In this document: piece after piece, positions 1 through 4,279 of the stretch | Layout of the letters: each line of letters begins with the position of its first letter | Numbering within the stretch: position 1 is the stretch's first letter | Origin: JAFGPF01 sp964409485 | GTDB taxonomy: Bacteria > Chloroflexota > Dehalococcoidia > Dehalococcoidales > RBG-16-60-22 | DNA: 5,689 bases | Direction of reading: 5' to 3' | Assembly (NCBI GenBank): GCA_964409485.1 | Contig: CAYPDM010000085.1 | Span: 1-5,689, forward strand | The notes under the pieces: generated by a model | Database searches by the model: none | Told to the model about the DNA's origin: nothing | The model's input: the letters and a program-made list of their open reading frames with translations, nothing else | Position numbers and translations under genes: made by a program

Positions 1-7
1 CCCCCGT

Positions 8-37
8 TTTACAGTCGCTCTCTAAATATGCTATACT
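8..37 (+). promoter_or_regulatory. Probable sigma-70-type promoter with extended -10
   Basis: TTTACA at 8-13 matches the -35 consensus at 5 of 6 bases. After an 18-nt spacer, TATACT at 32-37 matches the -10 consensus at 5 of 6 and is preceded by TG at 29-30 (TGcTATACT), the extended -10 form. Transcription would start near 44, leaving a leader of about 170 nt before the FKBP gene. The leader is AT-rich; I recognise no riboswitch or strong hairpin in it. The motifs are seen directly; assigning the promoter to the FKBP gene is inferred from position and strand. Confidence 0.55.
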
Positions 38-203
38 CATCTAAGCTGGATTAGAGAAATATCAAGTCCGCCCGGGCCGTCAGCCCTAACAAAACGGTCA
101 TCAAAAGTCCCACTAAAAAACCCCCGGATAATATCTTTTTAATCCCTTAATAAATAGACTCATCTACAAACATACCTCATTCAAATTTTTCGATACTTCC
201 CGC

Positions 204-213
204 AGGAAAGGAG
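204..213 (+). promoter_or_regulatory. Ribosome binding site that bears on the FKBP start
   Basis: The purine run AGGAAAGGAG ends at 213. Two ATG codons follow back to back at 217 and 220. The first leaves only 3 nt after GGAG and the second 6 nt, so the second ATG is better spaced and gives the usual family beginning MAQAK. Confidence 0.6.
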
Positions 214-216
214 AAA

Positions 217-648
217 ATGATGGCACAGGCAAAAACAGGCGATACTGTAAAAGTACACTATACGGGGAAACTGGACGACGGCACGATATTCGATACCTCC
301 GCCGACCGCGAACCCCTGGAATTTACCATCGGTGAAAAACAGCTTATCCCGGACTTCGAACAGGCGGTAGCCGGCATGGAACCGGGTGAATCCAAAAGCA
401 TCCAGATAGCCTCGGAGAACGCCTACGGCCCCCACCACGAAGAAATGGTCATGGTAATTGAAAGAAAGGATGTGCCGGAGGGTTTGAATCCGCAGGTCGA
501 CCAGAGACTGCAGGTACAACAACAGAACGGTCAATCATTCGTTGTCACGGTAACAGCCGTATCGGAGGAGAGCGTTACGCTGGACGGCAACCACCCGCTG
601 GCGGGGAAAGACCTCTCCTTTGATATCCAGCTCACGGAAATTGTCTGA
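217..648 (+). CDS. SlyD-like FKBP-type peptidyl-prolyl cis-trans isomerase
   Basis: This is a cytosolic prolyl isomerase and probable folding chaperone of the SlyD/FKBP2 type. It accelerates cis-trans isomerisation of Xaa-Pro bonds in folding proteins. The protein has 143 residues, or 142 if the better-spaced second ATG at 220 is the true start. The FKBP core begins with VKVHYTGKLDDGTIFD (residues 11-26), carrying the conserved Tyr15, Phe25 and Asp26. IGEKQLIPDFEQAVAGMEPGE (38-58) and ENAYG (67-71) follow. Residues of about 72-122 form the insert-in-flap chaperone domain typical of SlyD. The core closes with DGNHPLAGKDLSFDIQL (123-139), a family signature. No signal peptide is present, and the His/Cys-rich metal-binding tail of E. 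coli SlyD is absent. The gene appears monocistronic: it has its own promoter and 239 nt separate it from the next gene. Family assignment is secure; the exact client proteins cannot be known from sequence. Confidence 0.93.
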   Translation: MMAQAKTGDTVKVHYTGKLDDGTIFDTSADREPLEFTIGEKQLIPDFEQAVAGMEPGESKSIQIASENAYGPHHEEMVMVIERKDVPEGLNPQVDQRLQVQQQNGQSFVVTVTAVSEESVTLDGNHPLAGKDLSFDIQLTEIV

Positions 649-777
649 AGGCAGCGTCGGCCGCCCCATAACGCACCCTCCCCCCTAACAATTTAACATA
701 ACTCAAAAAACAACCCGAAGCCGGTTCCCCCCTGTTTACGAAGGAATTGTTTCCCCTCAAAAATCGGTTGTGTGGTT

Positions 778-837
778 GCTCACAAAACACGGTGTTTTGT
801 CCACCTCGGCTCGTCCACGCTTGCTATGGACACCTCG
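778..837. repeat. Two tandem hairpin-like repeat units upstream of the fab operon
   Basis: Two units lie directly end to end, at 778-808 (31 bp) and 809-837 (29 bp). Both begin with GCTC and end with CACCTCG, but their centres differ. The first centre is a perfect inverted repeat, ACAAAACAC (782-790) and GTGTTTTGT (792-800), around one base. The second has GTCCA (813-817) and TGGAC (827-831) around nine bases. Shared ends with different palindromic centres look like a dispersed intergenic repeat or a tandem regulatory site. The repeats are seen directly; function and genome copy number are unknown. The -35 box of the downstream promoter falls inside the second unit. Confidence 0.5.
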
Positions 838-850
838 TTTACTCTATAAT
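821..850 (+). promoter_or_regulatory. Probable promoter of the DUF177-rpmF-fabD-fabG operon
   Basis: A perfect -10 box TATAAT lies at 845-850. At an 18-nt spacing upstream is TTGCTA (821-826), which matches the -35 consensus at 4 of 6. Start of transcription would be near 857, about 30 nt before the first gene. A second -10-like TATACT at 853-858 has no matching -35. The -10 is strong, the -35 weak. The region 649-887 holds no gene; apart from this promoter and the tandem repeat units I see nothing clear in it. Confidence 0.5.
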
Positions 851-887
851 ATTATACTGAATCGGGCTGGAGCGGAGGCGAGGCGGA

Positions 888-1397
888 ATGCAGATAAATG
901 TGTCCCAGTTGCTTCAAGAAGCCATCGGCGCGACGCGGGAATACGAGGTCAACGAAGCGACTGATATTATCGGTGACGGTAAAATATTTAAGGTGCACGG
1001 TAAGTGCCATCTATTGCGTACACAGCGCAGCATACTGGTGAAATGCGCGTTAAGTACCGAAGTGGAACTCACCTGTAATCGCTGTCTGGGGCTGTTCCGT
1101 CATCCGATAAAGCTAAATTTTAATGAGGAGTTTTTACCTACTGTAGATATTATCAGCGGGGTGCCGCTACCCCAGACCGAAGAGACCGGCTCCTTCACCA
1201 TTGACGAACATCACACCATCGATTTAACAGAAGCGATACGGCAATACTCGGTAATGGCTATCCCGATAAAGGCGCTCTGTAATAAAGACTGTGCCGGGCT
1301 CTGCCCGAAATGCGGAAAAAATTTAAACCAGGGGAAATGTAATTGCCCGGTACAGGAGATAGACCCCCGCTGGTCTGAATTAACAAAGCTGCAATAG
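888..1397 (+). CDS. DUF177 (YceD-family) protein with Cys-rich C-terminus
   Basis: The protein has 169 residues and belongs to the DUF177/YceD family, which is nearly always encoded next to rpmF, as here. In E. coli and plants the family is linked to 23S rRNA and large-subunit biogenesis; the precise activity is not settled. The ATG at 888 is preceded by GGAGG at 874-878 with a 9-nt spacer, and MQINVSQLL is a normal family start. The core carries the CNRCL pair (Cys63, Cys66), followed by an acidic stretch. The C-terminus is rich in cysteine (Cys131, 135, 139, 142, 151, 153), including LCPKCG (138-143), and ends near DPRW (159-162). These cysteines resemble a zinc-binding ribbon; metal binding is inferred. 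rpmF begins 37 nt downstream, so the two are probably co-transcribed. A different-frame reading of 770-964 is not a gene. Confidence 0.9.
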   Translation: MQINVSQLLQEAIGATREYEVNEATDIIGDGKIFKVHGKCHLLRTQRSILVKCALSTEVELTCNRCLGLFRHPIKLNFNEEFLPTVDIISGVPLPQTEETGSFTIDEHHTIDLTEAIRQYSVMAIPIKALCNKDCAGLCPKCGKNLNQGKCNCPVQEIDPRWSELTKLQ

Positions 1398-1434
1398 AAT
1401 CTGGTAAAATATAACTTAAAGAACGGAGTACTGT

Positions 1435-1635
1435 ATGGGAGCTCTACCAAAACGAAAAAAAAGCAAGTCACGTGCCGGCAATCGGCTAAGCCATAACGCC
1501 CTGAAACCACCGGCGCTGGATATTTGTCCCCAGTGCCACAGCCCTAAAAAACCCCATCATGCCTGCCCTACCTGCGGGACCTATAACGGACGGGGAGTTA
1601 TCGATATGGAAGGGAAGAAAAAACCGGCCGGTTAA
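1435..1635 (+). CDS. rpmF: Large ribosomal subunit protein bL32
   Basis: This is a component of the 50S ribosomal subunit, 66 residues long, normal for the family. The basic N-terminus MGALPKRKKSKSR is diagnostic and is followed by ALDICPQC. Two CxxC pairs (Cys31/Cys34 and Cys44/Cys47) form the zinc ribbon, so this is the zinc-binding (C+) version and not the cysteine-free paralogue that many bacteria express under zinc shortage. The ATG at 1435 has GGAG at 1425-1428 with a 6-nt spacer. A run of eight A (codons 7-9) is a possible slippage or sequencing-error site, but the frame is intact. The gene sits between the DUF177 gene (37 nt upstream) and fabD (100 nt downstream). The last codons and stop lie in a 12-bp palindrome, AACCGGCCGGTT (1622-1633). 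Confidence 0.97.
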   Translation: MGALPKRKKSKSRAGNRLSHNALKPPALDICPQCHSPKKPHHACPTCGTYNGRGVIDMEGKKKPAG

Positions 1636-1676
1636 TTTATTCGCCAAATAATCCCGTTTAATTCCTCTGTTTCAAG

Positions 1677-1696
1677 CCTGTACAGGGAGTCCCTGT
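1677..1696. repeat. Overlapping palindromes between rpmF and fabD
   Basis: CCTGTACAGG (1677-1686) is a perfect 10-bp palindrome. It overlaps ACAGGGA-g-TCCCTGT (1682-1696), a perfect inverted repeat with 7-bp arms around one base. The central ACAGG can therefore pair with either neighbour. It lies 40 nt before the fabD start. No U-run follows, so it is not a standard terminator; an operator or processing site is possible but unproven. Confidence 0.4.
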
Positions 1697-1716
1697 TGCA
1701 TCTTAGAGTTACTCAA

Positions 1717-1724
1717 GGGGAGGG
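1717..1724 (+). promoter_or_regulatory. Distant ribosome binding site of fabD
   Basis: GGGGAGGG contains the core GGAGG (1719-1723), 12 nt before the GTG start at 1736. This is a longer spacer than usual, but no other ATG, GTG or TTG in frame fits better, and the protein begins exactly where FabD proteins begin. Confidence 0.5.
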
Positions 1725-1735
1725 ATAACAACCAA

Positions 1736-2659
1736 GTGACGAAAATAGCCTGGGTGTTCCCCGGCCAGGGTTCTCAATCCGTGGGTATGGGGCGTGACCT
1801 TTACGATAACGTTAAATCAGCTAAAGCTATCTTCGAACAGGCCGATGAAGCTCTGGGATTCTCCATATCAAAATTATGCTTTGAAGGCCCGGAAGATGAA
1901 CTCCGCCAGACCATCAACTCCCAGCCTGCCCTGGTAACCGATGCTTTTGCCTGCCTGGAAGCCGCCCGTGAAATCAGCGGCGCCAGGTTACCCGCGCCTG
2001 ATTACCTGGCCGGTCATTCCCTCGGGGAATATACGGCACTGGCGGTAGCGGGGGTTTTCGATTTCCCTGCCGCCGTACGACTCGCCCGGGAGAGAGGCCG
2101 GCTGATGCATGAAGCCGGCCAGCAACGCGCCGGTGCCATGGCCGCCATCATCGCGCTGGATGAAGCAACGCTGGCCGATGTCTGCCGGGAATCCGGTACC
2201 GTCATCGCCAATATCAACTGTCCCGGGCAAATTGTTATCAGCGGCGCCGCCGAGAATATCACCAAAGCCATGGAAACGGCTACCGCCGCCGGGGCCAGCC
2301 GGGCCATACCCTTACAGGTAAGCGGCGCTTTCCATTCCCCGCTGATGCAGCCGGCGGTCGAAGGCATGGTTAAATACCTGGACGCCACCCAATTTATCGA
2401 ACCGTCCATTCCCGTTATCGCCAACTGCACCGCCGAGCCTATGACCACCGCCGAAGCGGTAAAAACGGAACTGCGGAACCAGCTGACCAGTCCCCTGCAG
2501 TGGCAGCGCACCATAGAATACATGGTTAATGAAGGGGTTTCCACCTTTATTGAGATAGGGCCGGGTAAAGTGCTGACCGGGCTCATCAGGCGTATTAACA
2601 GGGAAGTCGCCACGGTGAACATCGGCGACCTTGAAGCGGTCAAGAGTCTGGGTCAGTAA
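1736..2659 (+). CDS. fabD: Malonyl-CoA:acyl carrier protein transacylase
   Basis: FabD moves the malonyl group from malonyl-CoA to the phosphopantetheine arm of acyl carrier protein, supplying the extender unit for type II fatty acid synthesis in the cytosol. The protein has 307 residues, the usual length. It starts with GTG. Visible motifs: the N-terminal VFPGQGSQ (residues 7-14, oxyanion-hole Gln11); GHSLGE (93-98) with nucleophile Ser95; ARERG (117-121) with Arg120, which by family analogy binds the malonyl carboxylate; NINCPGQIVISG (159-170); GAFHSPLM (197-204) with catalytic His200; Gln249 in NQL; and the C-terminal FIEIGPGKVL (271-280). All key residues are present, so it should be active. 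Cys162 stands where many homologues have Ser, a mild change. fabG follows after 21 nt, so the two are surely co-transcribed. Confidence 0.96.
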   Translation: MTKIAWVFPGQGSQSVGMGRDLYDNVKSAKAIFEQADEALGFSISKLCFEGPEDELRQTINSQPALVTDAFACLEAAREISGARLPAPDYLAGHSLGEYTALAVAGVFDFPAAVRLARERGRLMHEAGQQRAGAMAAIIALDEATLADVCRESGTVIANINCPGQIVISGAAENITKAMETATAAGASRAIPLQVSGAFHSPLMQPAVEGMVKYLDATQFIEPSIPVIANCTAEPMTTAEAVKTELRNQLTSPLQWQRTIEYMVNEGVSTFIEIGPGKVLTGLIRRINREVATVNIGDLEAVKSLGQ

Positions 2660-2680
2660 AGCTATCAGGGGGGCAGAATT

Positions 2681-3544
2681 ATGGACCTTACGGATAGAGT
2701 GGCAATAGTTACCGGCAGCGCCAGGGGCATCGGTCGGGCTATTGCCCTGAAACTGGCCGGGGCCGGCGCCAATATCGTCGTTAATGATATCGCCGCCGCG
2801 GCGGAGGAACTTGAAAAAACAGCGGAAGAAATCAGGGCGCTGGGACGGCAGGCCATGGCGGTTACCGCCGACGTGAGCTCATCAGAAGATGTAACCCGAC
2901 TCGTCGATACCGCCGCCAGCCACTTCAGTAGAATCGATATCCTGGTAAATAACGCCGGGGTTACCCGCGACCAGCTGATAATGCGCATGTCCGACGAGGA
3001 ATGGGATACCGTGCTTAATATCGACCTTAAGAGCGCCTTCCTCTGCACCCGCGCGGTGCTGCGCCACATGCTCCGGCAGCGCTGGGGCAGAATTATCAGC
3101 ATTGCCAGCGTTGTCGGCATTATCGGCAACGCCGGCCAGGCGAACTACGCTTCCGCCAAGGCGGGTATCATCGGCCTGACCAAGTCCATCGCCAAGGAGG
3201 TCGGCTCCAGAGGCATCACCGCCAACGCCATCGCTCCCGGATTTATAGAAAGCAGGATGACGGAGCAACTCGACGAAAAGCAGCGTCAGGCGCTTCAGGA
3301 GCGTATTCCACTGGGCAGCATCGGCACCCCGCAGGACGTGGCCGAGGCCGTGGCTTTCCTGGCCTCTGAAGAAGCAAGGTATATCACCGGGCAGGTCCTG
3401 AACGTGGACGGGGGNNNNNNNNNNNNNNNNNNNNNNNNNNNNNNNNNNNNNNNNNNNNNNNNNNNNNNNNNNNNNNNNNNNNNNNNNNNNNNNNNNNNNN
3501 NNNNNNNNNNNNNNAACGTGGACGGGGGGATGGCCGGGGGTTAG
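2681..3544 (+). CDS. fabG: 3-oxoacyl-[acyl-carrier-protein] reductase (interrupted by an N gap)
   Basis: FabG reduces 3-oxoacyl-ACP to 3-hydroxyacyl-ACP, the first reduction of each fatty acid elongation cycle. It is a classical short-chain dehydrogenase. Visible motifs: the nucleotide-binding TGSARGIG (residues 11-18), NNAG (90-93), and the catalytic tetrad Asn113, Ser143, Tyr156 and Lys160 (YASAK). IAPGFIES (184-191) and the C-terminal NVDGG follow. Cofactor preference is ambiguous: Arg15 in the glycine motif favours NADPH, while Asp36 at the end of the second strand is more NADH-like. The ATG at 2681 follows a G-rich, imperfect binding site (2668-2673). The reading frame is broken by 100 N after residue 244. 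The 14 bases before the gap are repeated after it; merging them gives an unbroken protein of 249 residues ending NVDGGMAGG, a normal FabG length and end. The TAG stop overlaps the stop of the convergent gene. Confidence 0.93.
   Translation: MDLTDRVAIVTGSARGIGRAIALKLAGAGANIVVNDIAAAAEELEKTAEEIRALGRQAMAVTADVSSSEDVTRLVDTAASHFSRIDILVNNAGVTRDQLIMRMSDEEWDTVLNIDLKSAFLCTRAVLRHMLRQRWGRIISIASVVGIIGNAGQANYASAKAGIIGLTKSIAKEVGSRGITANAIAPGFIESRMTEQLDEKQRQALQERIPLGSIGTPQDVAEAVAFLASEEARYITGQVLNVDGXXXXXXXXXXXXXXXXXXXXXXXXXXXXXXXXXXNVDGGMAGG
3415..3514. other. Assembly gap (100 N) within fabG, probably of no real length
   Basis: Exactly 100 N is a conventional placeholder for a gap of unknown size. The 14 bases before it (3401-3414, AACGTGGACGGGGG) are identical to the 14 bases after it (3515-3528). 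The two contig ends therefore most likely overlap and the true gap is absent. The run of five to six G at the overlap may explain why the assembler failed to join them. Confidence 0.9.
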
Positions 3545-4251
3545 ATTGTTTCCTGCTTCTTCTCCGGCATATCAATCTTGATGCCGTAGCGCCGCGTCCG
3601 CCATTCCTTCAGGCAATGGAGCACTTCCCCATCGGTAATGTCATGCCAGTACCGGTAGTAGTCCGATACATAGAACGGAGATTCTGTGCCGACGGCGCAG
3701 GTCACCACCTTATCGGCGACCCCGCGTATTTCCTCCACCACGTGTTCCGGCCCCACCGGCACGGCGGCAATTATCCCCTCCGGCTTGCGGTGGCGGAGCG
3801 ACTCTATAGCCGCCCTCATGGTATAGCCCGAAGCCAGACCGTCATCGACGATTATCACCGTACGGCCGGTGATGGAGAGCGGCGGCCTTTCTCCGTGATA
3901 AAGCAGGCTCCGGCTGCGGATGTCCGCCCTGACCTGCCCCACCTGATAATTAATCTGCTGGCGCGTTAGACCCGCCTGCCTGACGACTTCCTCGTTGAGA
4001 ATCATAGTGCCGTCATCGGTCACGGAACCGAAACCGCCTTCCGGACTTAGAGGCAGTGGAATCTTGCGGGAAATAACGAGGTCGAGGTCGGCATTCAGCG
4101 ACAGGGCGACGCTCAATGCCACGGCGACACCGCCGTTGGGGATGCCCAGCACCATCACCTGTTTCCCGGTATATCCGGTAAGTTTTTCAGCGAGCTTGCG
4201 TCCGGCGTCATAGCGGTTCTCAAAGACAGGCTCGACAGCAGAATGGCGCAT
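3541..4251 (-). CDS. COG1926-type phosphoribosyltransferase, substrate unknown
   Basis: This is a cytosolic type I phosphoribosyltransferase-fold protein of 236 residues. Members use or bind phosphoribosyl pyrophosphate (PRPP); this predicted family has no firmly established substrate. The PRPP-binding signature VIIVDDGLASGYTM lies at residues 132-145, with Asp136-Asp137 followed by the glycine/serine/threonine loop. An N-terminal GIPNGGVAVA (36-45) forms the usual first loop. The middle segment ISRKIPLPLSPEGGFGSVTDDG (60-81) is characteristic of the COG1926 group, as is the C-terminal FYVSDYYRYWHDITDGEV (193-210). The last 25 or so residues are basic and look like a species-specific tail. 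The start is well supported: GGAGGA (plus-strand 4259-4264) lies 7 nt upstream of the ATG. It starts 28 nt after the adenine deaminase stop, so the two are probably one operon. Its stop overlaps that of fabG by 4 bases. Purine salvage is a reasonable guess from context only. Confidence 0.85.
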   Translation of the reverse strand: MRHSAVEPVFENRYDAGRKLAEKLTGYTGKQVMVLGIPNGGVAVALSVALSLNADLDLVISRKIPLPLSPEGGFGSVTDDGTMILNEEVVRQAGLTRQQINYQVGQVRADIRSRSLLYHGERPPLSITGRTVIIVDDGLASGYTMRAAIESLRHRKPEGIIAAVPVGPEHVVEEIRGVADKVVTCAVGTESPFYVSDYYRYWHDITDGEVLHCLKEWRTRRYGIKIDMPEKKQETI

Positions 4252-4258
4252 TGAACTG

Positions 4259-4264
4259 TCCTCC
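4259..4264 (-). promoter_or_regulatory. Strong ribosome binding site of the phosphoribosyltransferase
   Basis: Read on the minus strand the bases are GGAGGA, 7 nt before the ATG at 4251-4249. The site lies in the 28-nt gap after the adenine deaminase stop, where no promoter is visible, which supports translation from a shared mRNA. Confidence 0.7.
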
Positions 4265-4279
4265 GTTCTACCCGTAAAA

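Noticed and set aside
74..86. Small hairpin GGGC-cgtca-GCCC in the FKBP leader
   Set aside because: A 4-bp stem is too weak, and nothing around it suggests a terminator or riboswitch.
121..156. Second promoter-like AT-rich segment (ataatat and taataaat) before the FKBP gene
   Set aside because: No acceptable -35 stands at the right distance; the match reflects general AT richness.
650..665. Possible terminator hairpin just after the FKBP stop (GGCaGC-gtcg-GCcGCC)
   Set aside because: The stem is short with an A-C mismatch, and no run of T follows, so it does not qualify as a rho-independent terminator.
770..964. Plus-strand open frame of 64 codons upstream of the DUF177 gene
   Set aside because: It runs through the repeat units and promoter into the DUF177 gene in another frame, lacks a ribosome binding site, and its arginine-rich product resembles no family I know.
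2014..2643. Long minus-strand open frame (209 codons) opposite fabD
   Set aside because: It is fully antisense to an intact, well-supported fabD, with low-complexity content typical of a GC-rich shadow frame.
2665..3129. Minus-strand open frame (154 codons) opposite fabG
   Set aside because: It is antisense to conserved fabG coding sequence, with a serine- and arginine-rich shadow composition and no binding site.
3533..3568. GCCGG and CCGGC arms around the fabG stop as a bidirectional terminator
   Set aside because: The stem has only 5 bp with a 26-nt loop lying within coding sequence, and no T-run follows on either strand.
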